From Promethearchaeota archaeon (lineage in GTDB: Archaea; Asgardarchaeota; Lokiarchaeia; Sigyniarchaeales; SOKP01): a stretch of DNA of 38,275 nt. The translations under genes were made by a program, and so were the position numbers. Location of the stretch: the NCBI GenBank assembly GCA_016839585.1, contig JAEOTZ010000029.1:1-38275 (forward strand). Direction: 5' to 3'. A model generated the notes under the pieces. It was not told the DNA's origin and ran no database searches. It saw only the letters and a program-made list of their open reading frames with translations. Each line of letters opens with the position of its first letter. Positions within the stretch are counted from its first letter, which is position 1. Shown here one piece after another: positions 18,653 to 27,306 of the stretch.

Positions 18653-19807
18653 ATGGGTAAACAAATTAAAAGAATTTGTTATGTTAATCCCGGTATTAAT
18701 GTTAAAAGACCAATTTCTTTTCTTATGAATAAATTAAAAAATAAAAGATATACAGTCACAATTTTAACACCAAAGAAAAAATATGAAATAAAAAGAGAAA
18801 ATACAAGATATTATGATGATTTTAAAGGGATAAATCTATTAACATACCCTATTTGGACTAAATCTTCAGGATTTATTTGGCCAATTCCAATCAATTTAGA
18901 CTTTTTTAGAAAATGTTGGAAAGTTTTAAGAGAAAATGATATAATTCATATTTGGACTGCTTTTTATCCTAATACACTTATAACATGTTTGTTAAAGTTA
19001 TTATTTTTTAAAAAAAAAACTCTAATTCTAACAATGGATACCTTTCCAGCTTATTCTTTTAAGGTATCTGCAATTTTAGATATCTTATTCAAATTGTATT
19101 TTAAAACAATAGGTAAAATTGCCTTTTTTGCAGCTAATTATATCACAATTTATGGCAAATCTTTTCTTAAATATGCAAAAAAAGTTGGAATCCCTAAAAG
19201 AAAAATTCGCATTACACCTACAGGGATTGAATCAACACCTAAAACTTCTGATAAAAATATTAGGGTATTATTTAACATTAATTCAAATGAAAAAATTGTA
19301 TTATATGTTGGTCTTCATAATAAAAGGAAAGGAATTGATTTAATAATAAAAACAGCAAATATATTAAAAAGTGAAAATATCAAGTTTGTATTAGTAGGTG
19401 ATGGTCCAGCAAGGTTAAATTCGATAAAAAAGGCTTCAAAAATGGGTTTACATAAAAAAGTTTTATTTACTGGTAATCGATTTGATGTCTATAATTTCTA
19501 TAATCAAGCAGATGTGTTTTTTCTTCCAAGTAGAGGTGAAGGTTTGGCAGGTGTTTTAATGGAAGCAATGATTTATCAAGTTCCAATAGTAACTAGCAAT
19601 ATTCCGGGAACAAGAGATTTAGTTAATCATTTAGAAAATGGATTATTATGTGAAACGGAAAATTATAGATGTTATGCAGAATCAATAAAAAGAATTCTAC
19701 AAGATGATAAACTATCAAATAGATTTAAAATAAATGGTTTGAATAAGATGAGAACTAAATTTTTATGGGAAAATAATATAAAAAAATATGAGCTTTTATA
19801 TCTATAA
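18653..19807 (+). CDS. Family 4 glycosyltransferase (GT-B fold)
   Basis: A 384-residue GT4 enzyme. The N-terminal domain is less typical (ICYVNPGINVKRPISFLM) but has DIIHIWTAFYPN near 98-109. The donor domain is clear: RITPTGIES, then LYVGLHNKRKGIDLIIKTA, then FVLVGDGPARL and VLFTGNRFDV. A complete E-x7-E motif follows in GEGLAGVLMEAMIYQVPIV. The start MGKQIKRICYVNPG has a few basic residues before the first strand, as is usual. It is the first gene of a plus-strand run up to 24498, with 128 bases to the epimerase gene. Sugar specificity is unknown. Confidence 0.87.
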   Translation: MGKQIKRICYVNPGINVKRPISFLMNKLKNKRYTVTILTPKKKYEIKRENTRYYDDFKGINLLTYPIWTKSSGFIWPIPINLDFFRKCWKVLRENDIIHIWTAFYPNTLITCLLKLLFFKKKTLILTMDTFPAYSFKVSAILDILFKLYFKTIGKIAFFAANYITIYGKSFLKYAKKVGIPKRKIRITPTGIESTPKTSDKNIRVLFNINSNEKIVLYVGLHNKRKGIDLIIKTANILKSENIKFVLVGDGPARLNSIKKASKMGLHKKVLFTGNRFDVYNFYNQADVFFLPSRGEGLAGVLMEAMIYQVPIVTSNIPGTRDLVNHLENGLLCETENYRCYAESIKRILQDDKLSNRFKINGLNKMRTKFLWENNIKKYELLYL

Positions 19808-19935
19808 TTTAAGAATTTAAAGATAAAATTATTGAATTTTTTTAAAAATAAAGTGAACAGATAAAGAAGAAAATTTTTCTGAAAAGTTTAATTTGATAAA
19901 TTATATTTTTTCATATTAAAAAATCTAGAACCATT

Positions 19936-20898
19936 ATGTTAAAAAATAGAAACGTTTTAATTACTGGTGGAGCAGGTTTTATTGGAACACACCTATTTGA
20001 AACATTAATAAAAGATGATAATTATATTGTGATAATTGATAACTTCAATGAGTGTTATTATTCAGGAAAAGAGGAAAATTTAGTAAATGTGACTCAAAAT
20101 CATGAAATTCTAAAAGATTATAATATAATTAAAGGTGATTTATTAAACAACTCAATTTATAGCAAAATAAAATGTGAAATTGATATTATATTTCATCTTG
20201 CTGCTCATGCTGGAGTAAGATATTCAATTCAAAATGCAGAAGAAGTAACAAGAAATAACATTATAAGTTTTGTCAACATTTTAGAATATGCTTTACATAA
20301 TAATGTAAAAAAAGTTGTTTATGCGTCTTCTTCTTCTGTATATGGAAATCCAATTTATACACCTGTAGATGAAGAACATCCAAAGAATCCAATATCTCCA
20401 TATGGTGTATCAAAATTATGTGGTGAAGTTTATGCTGATTACTATTTTAGAGAATATTCCTTGCCAATTACTTCATTGAGATTTTATACTGTTTATGGGC
20501 CAAGAGGTAGACCTGATATGGCTATTGGAAAATTTTTTAATCTAATTTTTCAAGATAAAGAAATAATAGTATATGGAGATGGAGAGCAGCTCCGAGACTT
20601 CACTTTTATTTCTGATATTGTGAATGGACTAATTTTATCAGGAGAAAAAAAGAAGTCTTCTGGTGAAGCATTTAATTTAGGTTGGTCTAATCCAATCACA
20701 GTTAATCATTTAGTTGATATGATGTTTAAAATTGCAAATAAAACTAAAAAAGTTAAATATATAGAAAGACAAAAGGGAGATGTAGATATTACCCATTCAG
20801 ATATTAAGAAAGCGAATGATATGCTAAATTATCAGCCAAGAGTGAATATTGAAGAGGGATTACAAAAAACATACAAGTGGCATAAAAATAATGTTTAA
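19936..20898 (+). CDS. NAD-dependent UDP-sugar 4-epimerase of the extended SDR family
   Basis: A 320-residue Rossmann-fold enzyme that probably epimerises C4 of a UDP-sugar. It has the cofactor loop TGGAGFIG at 10-17, FHLAAHAGVRYSIQNAEEVT at 86-105, the catalytic SSSSVYGNP at 131-139 and Y156-x3-K160 in SPYGVSKLCGE. The substrate-side motif LRFYTVYGPRGRPDMA follows, then GDGEQLRDFTFISDIV. The LAAxAGVRYSI signature is typical of UDP-glucuronate 4-epimerases and WbpP-like UDP-HexNAc 4-epimerases, rather than dTDP-glucose dehydratases. The dehydratase-type active-site residues are absent. It lies between two GT4 genes on the same strand and probably feeds their donor pool. The exact sugar is not settled. 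Confidence 0.88.
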   Translation: MLKNRNVLITGGAGFIGTHLFETLIKDDNYIVIIDNFNECYYSGKEENLVNVTQNHEILKDYNIIKGDLLNNSIYSKIKCEIDIIFHLAAHAGVRYSIQNAEEVTRNNIISFVNILEYALHNNVKKVVYASSSSVYGNPIYTPVDEEHPKNPISPYGVSKLCGEVYADYYFREYSLPITSLRFYTVYGPRGRPDMAIGKFFNLIFQDKEIIVYGDGEQLRDFTFISDIVNGLILSGEKKKSSGEAFNLGWSNPITVNHLVDMMFKIANKTKKVKYIERQKGDVDITHSDIKKANDMLNYQPRVNIEEGLQKTYKWHKNNV

Positions 20899-20954
20899 AA
20901 TTTGATTGTTATTTTATAGCTAAAGTTAAAAAATAAAGTAATTCTCAAGGAAGG

Positions 20955-22082
20955 ATGTTTTTAAAAAAAATAAAGGTCTGTCTTGTCTCGCATGGGTATC
21001 CAATTTATAATAAAAAATACAATGATTGTTATAAAATTGGAGGTGCTGAGGTACAACTATTTCTCCTTTCAAAAGAACTTGCTAAGAATGATAATTTTGA
21101 AGTAAATCTTATTATTGGAAATTATAAAGGAAAAACTTCAATTGAATTTTTCGGAAAAATTAAGATATTTGGTTTGCGCTCTCTTAGTAAAAAATTAATA
21201 AATCATTTCATAAGTATGATTAAATTGTTTTTCACATTAAAACAAATAAATCCAGATTTTGTAATTAAGAGAGCTGCTAGTATGGTTACTGGAGTCTGCG
21301 CACTATATTGTAGAATATTTAAAAAAAATTATATTTATTCCATTGCAAATGAAACCGATGTAAATGGAGAATCAGAGAAAAATATTTTTGGTAAAATCTA
21401 TAAATTTGGTTTAGATAATACTACTTATCTTGTAGCCCAAAATTTTAACCAAATTATTGAATTAGAAAAATTCAAGAAAAGAAAATTCTACAATATTAAA
21501 GTTATTAAAAGTGGTTATGAAATTAAAAAAGAAGAGCCTAAAACCCAAAAAAAAATTATATTATGGGTTGCAAGGGCTATTGAATGGAAGAGACCAGAAA
21601 TATTTTTCATGCTTGCGAAGCAATTTCCTAATGAAAAATTTATAATGATATGTAATGAGGTCAATTATAAGAAAAACTATTACAAAACAATTGTTAAAAA
21701 AGCGTCAAATTTAAAAAATTTAACATTTATTAAATTTGTTCCATTTCACGAGATTGATGATTATTTTAAACAAGCAAAAATTTTAATCAATACATCTATT
21801 TATGAAGGGTTTCCAAACACATTTATTCAAGCTTTTAGAAATGAAACTCCTGTTATAAGTCTAAATGTGAATCCTGATAACATATTTTCAAAAAACAAAA
21901 TAGGATATTTTTGTAATGATGATTTTGAAAAAATGAAAGCAAATTTAAGTCTATTATTAGAAAAACGTGATTTATATAAAACTTATTCTAAAAATGCATA
22001 TCACTTTTGTAGAGAAAATCATGATATAAAAAAAATTGGACATCAATGGATTCAATTGATTGATACTCTTTCTAAATCATAA
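20955..22082 (+). CDS. Family 4 glycosyltransferase, paralogue of the enzyme at 23350
   Basis: A 375-residue GT4-like enzyme. It opens with IKVCLVSHGYPIYNKKYNDC, then GGAEVQLFLLSKELA, and has NPDFVIKRAASMVTGVCALY near 97-116 and YSIANETDVNGESE near 132-145. The donor domain contains ILWVARAIEWKRPEIFFMLA, KFVPFHEIDDYFKQAKILIN and YEGFPNTFIQAF. In that last motif the second Glu of E-x7-E is Gln. The gene at 23350-24498 shares all these segments, including the Gln, so the two arose by duplication, with an unrelated GT4 gene now between them. A purine-rich AAGGAAGG touches the ATG, too close to act as a normal ribosome site. Confidence 0.85.
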   Translation: MFLKKIKVCLVSHGYPIYNKKYNDCYKIGGAEVQLFLLSKELAKNDNFEVNLIIGNYKGKTSIEFFGKIKIFGLRSLSKKLINHFISMIKLFFTLKQINPDFVIKRAASMVTGVCALYCRIFKKNYIYSIANETDVNGESEKNIFGKIYKFGLDNTTYLVAQNFNQIIELEKFKKRKFYNIKVIKSGYEIKKEEPKTQKKIILWVARAIEWKRPEIFFMLAKQFPNEKFIMICNEVNYKKNYYKTIVKKASNLKNLTFIKFVPFHEIDDYFKQAKILINTSIYEGFPNTFIQAFRNETPVISLNVNPDNIFSKNKIGYFCNDDFEKMKANLSLLLEKRDLYKTYSKNAYHFCRENHDIKKIGHQWIQLIDTLSKS

Positions 22083-22182
22083 ACTGTTACACACTTGAAT
22101 GTACTATTTTTATATATAGTGTGCTATTAAGTTGTAATATTACTTGAAATCCCTTATAAAGAGTGAAACAAAAATTTTTTAA

Positions 22183-22242
22183 TTTAATTTATAATTTTTC
22201 TAATATTTCTAATTATTAATAAGTTATTACTCAAAATTGAAT
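22183..22242 (+). repeat. 60-base intergenic repeat, copy 1
   Basis: This 60-base segment matches 29453-29512 in the same orientation with four mismatches (at 22186, 22199, 22223 and 22232). The core TAATATTTCTAATTATTAAT is identical in both. Copy 1 ends 10 bases before the ATG of the GT4 gene at 22253. Even in AT-rich DNA such a long match is not expected by chance. Confidence 0.75.
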
Positions 22243-22252
22243 TCTTTTAAAA

Positions 22253-23335
22253 ATGAAAATCTGTTTTCTCATTACCGGTTTAGGAATAGGGGGTGCTGAA
22301 AAACATTTATTTAATCTTGTTCCAAGACTAAAATTCAATGTATTTATTATTAGCCTGTCTAATAATAATGATTTTGGAGTAAAAATAGAGCAAAAAGGAA
22401 TAAAAGTTTATTATTTAGGATTAAATAAAATTAATTTACCTTTAGTAATATGGCGATTTAAAAAGATAATAAAGAAAGAGAGACCTGATATAATAGATAC
22501 ATATCTTATACACTCTAATATTTTTGGCAGAATCTTTGGAAAAATTTTTGGGATTAAAAAAATAATTTCTTCAGTAAGAAATGATTATACAAGTTTGAAA
22601 TTGTTATCGTTTATTGATAGAATTACTCAATGTTTTGTTAGTTTATATATCTTAAATTCAAAAGCATTGCTTTTCTATGCTAATAAAAAATGTAAAGTTC
22701 CTAAGGAAGAACTTGAAATTATTACTAATGGGATTGATTTAGAATCTCTTTACAATCAAGTTGATAAAAAATATAATATACGAAATAAATTAAATTTAAA
22801 AAACGAGGATTTTATTGCTGTTACTATAGCTCGATTATTAAAACAAAAAGATATTTCTACGCTAATTCAAGCAATCAAATATATTAACAAAAATATCCAT
22901 TTAATTATCGTTGGTGATGGCCCAGAAAAAAAAAATCTTATTAACCTTTCAAGAAAGTTAAACCTTTCAGATAGGATATTTTTTCTGGGAACTAGATATG
23001 ACGTTCCTAATATTTTATATAGCTCTAATGTCTTTATATTACCTAGTATAAGAGAAGGTATGAGTAATGCGTTATTAGAGGCAATGGCATTAAAAAAATG
23101 CTGTATTGTTAGCGATATTGCTCCTAATATAGAGTTGATACAGGATGGTTTTAATGGAATGGTTTTTAAAACGAGTAATAAAAGACATCTTGCAGAGGTT
23201 ATTGAAAAAGTATATAATACTCCCAATTTAAAAATTATTGAACAAGAGGCTTACAATACTATAAACAAGAAATATCGAATTAATAATACGATAAAAAAAT
23301 ATGAAAGAATAATAGAAAAATTGTATAATAAATAG
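22253..23335 (+). CDS. Family 4 glycosyltransferase (GT-B fold)
   Basis: A 360-residue canonical GT4 enzyme. It starts with MKICFLITGLGIGGAEKHLF, in which the Gly-Gly-Ala-Glu turn of the acceptor domain is complete. It has DIIDTYLIHSNIFGRI near 79-94 and ISSVRNDYTS near 104-113. The donor domain includes IITNGIDLESLYN, TIARLLKQKDISTLIQAI and IIVGDGPEKKNL. FLGTRYDVPNIL and IREGMSNALLEAMALKKC follow, the latter with a complete E-x7-E. The downstream paralogue gene begins only 14 bases after the stop, so the two are co-transcribed. The upstream gap holds a 60-base repeat. Confidence 0.9.
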   Translation: MKICFLITGLGIGGAEKHLFNLVPRLKFNVFIISLSNNNDFGVKIEQKGIKVYYLGLNKINLPLVIWRFKKIIKKERPDIIDTYLIHSNIFGRIFGKIFGIKKIISSVRNDYTSLKLLSFIDRITQCFVSLYILNSKALLFYANKKCKVPKEELEIITNGIDLESLYNQVDKKYNIRNKLNLKNEDFIAVTIARLLKQKDISTLIQAIKYINKNIHLIIVGDGPEKKNLINLSRKLNLSDRIFFLGTRYDVPNILYSSNVFILPSIREGMSNALLEAMALKKCCIVSDIAPNIELIQDGFNGMVFKTSNKRHLAEVIEKVYNTPNLKIIEQEAYNTINKKYRINNTIKKYERIIEKLYNK

Positions 23336-23349
23336 AGAACTTAGAAACT

Positions 23350-24498
23350 ATGTGTTATAAAAATACAAAAATAATAAAAGTTTGTATTGTTTCACATTGG
23401 GGATATCCCCTATATAATAAAAAATGTAAAGATACTTTTGGTGGTGGTTCAGCAGTTCAATTATATCTCTTATCAAAAGCATTTGCCAATAATAAAAATT
23501 TTAATATTCATATTATGACTGGCAATCATGATATGACTAAAAATAGAATTGAATTTATAGAAAATATCTTGCTCTATAGTATCCTACCCATTAAAAGAAC
23601 ATTTCTAAATTATTTCCGTTATATTCTTAATATTTTTAAATATTTAATCTTAATTAATCCTGATGTTGTTATTCAAAGAGGTTCCGGTGTTAAAACAGGG
23701 CTTATAGCGCTTTATTGTAAGTTATTTAAAAAGAAATTTATCTACTCAGTTGCGAGTGCAAAAGACGTAAATGGTGTCTCTGAGAGGGGGCTTAAGGGTA
23801 AATTTTTCAAATTTGGTATTGATAATGCAGATTTTATAGTGGCTCAAAATGATGACCATATTAATGAATTAGAAACATATAAACAAAAAAAATTTAAAAA
23901 CCTTAAGGTCATAAGAAGTGGATATGAAATTAATGAAATTGACATTAAATTTAACGAAAGTATCTTATGGGTTGGAAGAGCAATTAAATTAAAAAGACCT
24001 GATCTATTTTTAAAACTTGCTCAAAAATTTCCTAATGAAAAATTTATTATCATTTGTTATAAGAGGAAAAAGGATATAGATTATTGGAAGTCTATTTATA
24101 ATGAAGCCAAAAAAATTTTTAATTTAGAATTTATAGAATTTGTTCCCTTTCATAAAATTGCTAACTATTTTAAAGAAGCTAAAATATTTATCAACACATC
24201 GACATATGAAGGATTTCCCAACACATTTATTCAAGCTTTTATGAATAAAATACCTGTTATTAGTTTAAATGTGGATCCTGATGATATTATAACAGAAAAT
24301 AAGACTGGGTTTTTTTGTAATGACGATTTTAATAAAATGGAGGAAAATTTGAAATTAATACTTGAAAATAAGGAATTATATAAACAGTATTCAAATAATT
24401 CTTACAATTATGCAAAAAAAAATCATGATATTAAAAAGATAAGTGATGAATGGTTTTTATTAATTCGAGAACAACAAAAAAAAAAAAAGAATTATTAG
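23350..24498 (+). CDS. Family 4 glycosyltransferase, paralogue of the enzyme at 20955
   Basis: A 382-residue duplicate of the GT4 enzyme at 20955-22082. Shared landmarks are VCIVSHWGYPLYNKK, the AVQLYLLSKAFA stretch, INPDVVIQRGSGVKTGLIAL, YSVASAKDVNGVSER and ILWVGRAIKLKRPDLFLKLA. FVPFHKIANYFKEAKIFINT and YEGFPNTFIQAFMNK are shared too. The first copy has GGAEVQ, while this one has GGGSAVQ. The gene ends in a run of lysine codons made of a 12-base poly-A, where the last residues could easily vary. It is the last intact glycan gene before the decayed island starting at about 24500. Confidence 0.86.
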   Translation: MCYKNTKIIKVCIVSHWGYPLYNKKCKDTFGGGSAVQLYLLSKAFANNKNFNIHIMTGNHDMTKNRIEFIENILLYSILPIKRTFLNYFRYILNIFKYLILINPDVVIQRGSGVKTGLIALYCKLFKKKFIYSVASAKDVNGVSERGLKGKFFKFGIDNADFIVAQNDDHINELETYKQKKFKNLKVIRSGYEINEIDIKFNESILWVGRAIKLKRPDLFLKLAQKFPNEKFIIICYKRKKDIDYWKSIYNEAKKIFNLEFIEFVPFHKIANYFKEAKIFINTSTYEGFPNTFIQAFMNKIPVISLNVDPDDIITENKTGFFCNDDFNKMEENLKLILENKELYKQYSNNSYNYAKKNHDIKKISDEWFLLIREQQKKKKNY

Positions 24499-24499
24499 T

Positions 24500-24652
24500 A
24501 TGGGATCCTATAAAATGTGTGGAATTTGTGGATTCAATTTCGAAGATTAGCAATTGCTAATCAAAATGTGTGATCTTCTCGAACATAGAGGTTCTGATCA
24601 TGCGGGTTATTATGTTGATTACTGGAACAGACATGCGGAATTATCAATATGA
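24500..24652 (+). pseudogene. Remnant of asparagine synthetase N-terminus, interrupted by TAG
   Basis: From the ATG at 24515 the frame reads MCGICGFNFED, then TAG at 24548-24550. It continues in the same frame as QLLIKMCDLLEHRGSDHAGY to a TGA at 24652. MCGI with Cys2 as nucleophile, then a DxLxHRGPDxxGY segment, is the hallmark start of glutamine-hydrolysing asparagine synthetase (AsnB class 2 amidotransferase). The Pro of HRGPD is Ser here. Only about 46 residues survive of a protein normally near 600, so the gene is dead. An upstream ATG at 24500 in the same frame adds five residues. AsnB-like genes are common in surface-polysaccharide loci. Confidence 0.7.
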
Positions 24653-24890
24653 TTAATTATCTTGAAAACTGCTTGTTGCCGGATCTCTTGATTGTGGGGG
24701 CTATGAAAACCCGAACTATCTCGATGGTTTGCTATCTGAACGAGCCAATAACACGCAAGGTACCTGAAAAACATTGGCGAAGGAAAAGAGCGTCGGAGAA
24801 CTTTTTAAACCATTTCACGAGGAATTATTTTTGCTGGCTGGACTAAATTATAAGTATAGCATAGTAGGTGAAATATCGTTTTGGAAATAG
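24649..24890 (+). pseudogene. Remnant of a sulfotransferase-like gene, two ends in different frames
   Basis: The first part, from the ATG at 24649, reads PDLLIVGAMKTRTISMVCYL. This resembles the PAPS-binding start of sulfotransferases (LIVGAMKxGTTSL), with Arg where the conserved Gly should be. In another frame, 24795-24890 reads GELFKPFHEELFLLAGLNY, like the usual sulfotransferase C-terminal helix (FxPxNxxLxxLxG). The 200-odd residues expected between the two are missing. So I read one gene that lost its middle by deletion and was shifted in frame. The open frame 24649-24846 itself is not a functional protein. The identification rests on two short motifs. Confidence 0.5.
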
Positions 24891-24950
24891 ATAATTTTAT
24901 AACGAATGAATGCACATCCTCATTAGATAGGAAAAACTGAGCGTGAACAT

Positions 24951-25712
24951 ATGATAAAACGTGTCGCCTTTAAGGCAAAACGAATCAGGTCTAAGTTAAG
25001 ACGTATCCCACGAAAGATAAAACGTGTACCACGCAATATCCTTTGGCAACTCTTCCCCACCAAAACGAAGGAATGGTACGCACTGGGCACCTGGAAGCGG
25101 AAGAAAGCAGTAGAAGGACGACTGAAAAATAGCCATTTCAAGGAATTCTATACAAAACACTTTGAAATCGAGGATAGCTTCTATTCAGGCAAAAGGATAC
25201 TGGATATCGGTTGCGGTCCGCGCGGGAGTCTCGAGTGGGCAGACATGGCCTTGGAGCGGATAGGGTTGGATCCTCTGGCGAAACAATATCTTAAACTTGG
25301 CGCCGATGAGCATAAAACAAAATATGTAGCGGCCTATTCCGAGTCGATTCCCTTTGATGACGATTACTTTGATGTAATATCCTCCTTCAATTCATTAGAT
25401 CATGTTGCAGATGTTCAAATCACGATATCAGAGATCAAGCGCGTACTTAAGCCGGGAGGGGAGTTCTTGTTATTAACGGAGTTAAACCACAAGCCCAAAA
25501 TTAGAGAACCCCAGGTTTTTTCATGGGATATCGTCCATGCTTTTCTACCTGAATTCGAGATCCTGAACGAAAAACATTATGAAATGAAAGTAAAAGGTAT
25601 GTATGAGAGTATCCGCTATGGCATACCCTTCAATCATTCGGATCGCTCTAAACGTACTGGCATTCTTTCGGCAAAATTCCGCAAATTTGGGTATTTAACC
25701 TTTGGCAAATAA
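24951..25712 (+). CDS. Class I SAM-dependent methyltransferase, foreign base composition
   Basis: An intact 253-residue Methyltransf_11-type enzyme. After a very basic N-terminus (residues 1-30, many Lys and Arg) come the SAM-binding motif RILDIGCGPRG at 82-92, then RIGLDP at 103-108, IPFDDDYFDVISSFNSLDHV at 133-152 and EIKRVLKPGGEFLLL at 161-175. Its base composition is unlike that of the neighbours: I count 39 G or C in the 60 bases 25201-25260 and 25 in 24961-25020. For comparison there are 14 in 24301-24360 within the preceding gene. Arg codons CGT and CGC also appear here. It is therefore probably a recent acquisition from a bacterium of moderate GC. The substrate is unknown; related genes in polysaccharide loci methylate sugars. 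Confidence 0.85.
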   Translation: MIKRVAFKAKRIRSKLRRIPRKIKRVPRNILWQLFPTKTKEWYALGTWKRKKAVEGRLKNSHFKEFYTKHFEIEDSFYSGKRILDIGCGPRGSLEWADMALERIGLDPLAKQYLKLGADEHKTKYVAAYSESIPFDDDYFDVISSFNSLDHVADVQITISEIKRVLKPGGEFLLLTELNHKPKIREPQVFSWDIVHAFLPEFEILNEKHYEMKVKGMYESIRYGIPFNHSDRSKRTGILSAKFRKFGYLTFGK

Positions 25713-26029
25713 AATAATAGAAAAACTGCTCGCGAAATGGGATGCCTTGATTTTGGCAGTTTTTGTGGAGAATGCATGTAACGACAGTGCCGCAACAAAA
25801 ATTGGAGGTACATTACCTTAACAGAATGATTGAGGTTTTTCCTCTTAAACCAAATGTTTCTAAACCGTTTTGATTTGCAGGAATGTTATTTTAAAAGCAA
25901 GAAAACATAACATGAACAAATCAGCTATCCTGCTACTGTCAATTCCAAAGCTGGAGACAGTGGTTGAAATATTATCTAAATCGGTAATCGTTTCTACGGG
26001 AAGGCATTCGAAGAGAAGGATAGAGAAAT
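25713..26029. other. Non-coding or fully decayed stretch in the island
   Basis: The GC content stays higher than in the surrounding glycan genes over most of this stretch, so it was probably once coding. An open frame of 65 codons at 25870-26067 matches nothing I know, and I do not call it a gene. All other frames are broken by stops within short distances. No repeat, RNA gene or transposase trace is visible. Confidence 0.5.
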
Positions 26030-26107
26030 ATGAAATACGAAATAGTCAGATATTGCCCAGAGTTTAAGAGTCACATAGTGGAACTACTATATTATATGAT
26101 TCAATAA
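26030..26107 (+). pseudogene. Possible N-terminal remnant of a GNAT acetyltransferase
   Basis: The frame from the ATG at 26030 reads MKYEIVRYCPEFKSHIVELL and stops five residues later. An opening strand followed by a RYxPEFKxxIVELL helix is how many GNAT N-acetyltransferases of polysaccharide loci start. Only about 25 residues remain. The sequence then runs into the GT-C remnant in another frame, so a deletion junction probably lies near 26070-26110. The match is short and the call tentative. Confidence 0.35.
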
Positions 26108-27095
26108 TTTTTGCGGGGATAATATATTTGTTTATTCTATTTTATTTATTTATTTATAAAAAAAAATAAACTTAAAGACGATAATAATATCCATTTCTTC
26201 GATTATAATTGGAATGGGCACATTAATCTTTGGGTTTTATTTAATGGGTGGTTCTTTTATCCCTATAAGTGCAAAAGTTAAAACCTCATTAAACCAAAAT
26301 CCTACATTTCCTCAATATTTATTTAATATTATGTTCATTAATACTATATTGAAATTTCCATTCAGTGAAATTTTCTCAGCAATTCTTATAATATTTCTGA
26401 TCTCACTTAATTTGAAATTCCTCTCTGTTTTTTTAAAGGAAAAAGAAAAAAAAATTTCATTGAAAAGTTTGATAATGATATTATCATTATCTAATTTTAT
26501 ATATAGTTTGATTGTAGGATATGTATTTTATTGGTACTATATTTGGTACTTATCTTTAACTTTCATTCTCTGGGCAATTGTAATCACTTATATAATTACT
26601 GTTATAATAACCAAATTTCAAGAGAAAATTCATATCTCTAATAGAAATTTCAATTATAAAAAAAAAATTTCTTATGTATTTATGATATTTATTTCAACAT
26701 CCATTCTGGGCTTTATAGTATTAAATGAAATCGATTATTATTTTAATTATCGTTATTCCATGCGTTATAATGCAGCAATTTGGTTAAAGTCTAATACAAA
26801 TGAGGAGGATATTATTGGATCTTGGAATGCAGGTCAGATTGGGTTTTTTCCAGATAGAAGAGTCATCAATCTCGATGGATTAATAAATAATTATGATTAT
26901 TATGAAAGAATATTATTGAATGATAATAAATTCAATTCAAGTGAATTTGTGGAATATCTTAACGAAAACAATGTATCATATATTGTTGACTATAAGTTTT
27001 ACGGATTTAAACCATGGTATGCAAATTTTACATTAATCAAGGAATTTACATCTCAACGATACGATACGATACAGGTTTGGGCTAAGATTCCTTAA
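26068..27095 (+). pseudogene. Truncated and frameshifted GT-C glycosyltransferase
   Basis: The open frame 26214-27095 encodes 293 residues that look like the second half of a GT-C (GT39-like) membrane protein. It has several helices and a soluble tail with MRYNAAIWLKSNTNEEDIIG and FFPDRRVINLDGLINN. Upstream the same protein seems to continue: 26160-26213 reads INLKTIIISISSIIIG in the same frame after a TAA at 26157. Another frame gives GTTILYDSIIFAGIIYLF and then FIYKKK over 26083-26166. The two frames meet in the 9-base poly-A tract at 26158-26166. Restoring one base would join them. The N-terminal half with the catalytic loop is absent altogether, so the gene is broken even if the shift were a sequence error. 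ATG 26214 is not the native start. Confidence 0.6.
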
Positions 27096-27306
27096 TTTTC
27101 ATTATGATTTCCATTAATAGCTCCTTCAGGGGATTAAAATCCGGAAAAATCTTATTTTAAAAAGTATATTATTTAAAAAAAAGCCCGTAGCACTAGAGCA
27201 CAAAAATCATTTGATCATTTTATAGAAAAAATCCTTTTAATTTTTATTGAATAGAATCCTATATAGTACTAAAGCTAATATTCATAATAATCGTTAATTA
27301 ACTATT

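Noticed and set aside
19936-20898. dTDP-glucose 4,6-dehydratase instead of a 4-epimerase
   Set aside because: The LAAxAGVRYSI and SSSSVYG signatures fit the UDP-uronate/HexNAc 4-epimerase group, and the Asp-Glu pair of dehydratases at the catalytic Thr is absent.
22867-23226. Open frame of 119 codons on the minus strand
   Set aside because: It is antisense to a canonical GT4 enzyme and its composition is that expected of a shadow frame.
24477-24495. Poly-A run at the end of the GT4 gene as a frameshift site
   Set aside because: The gene is already complete by comparison with its paralogue, so a slip there would only change the last few residues.
24548-24550. TAG read as pyrrolysine or suppressed
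   Set aside because: The rest of the asparagine synthetase is missing, so read-through could not restore a working enzyme; simple decay is enough.
24649-24846. Open frame of 65 codons as an intact small gene
   Set aside because: It begins with a mutated sulfotransferase start and then loses the family sequence, while the family's C-terminal pattern continues in a different frame. I list it as a remnant.
25870-26067. Open frame of 65 codons after the methyltransferase
   Set aside because: It has no recognisable motif, overlaps the start of the GNAT-like remnant, and lies in a decayed stretch.
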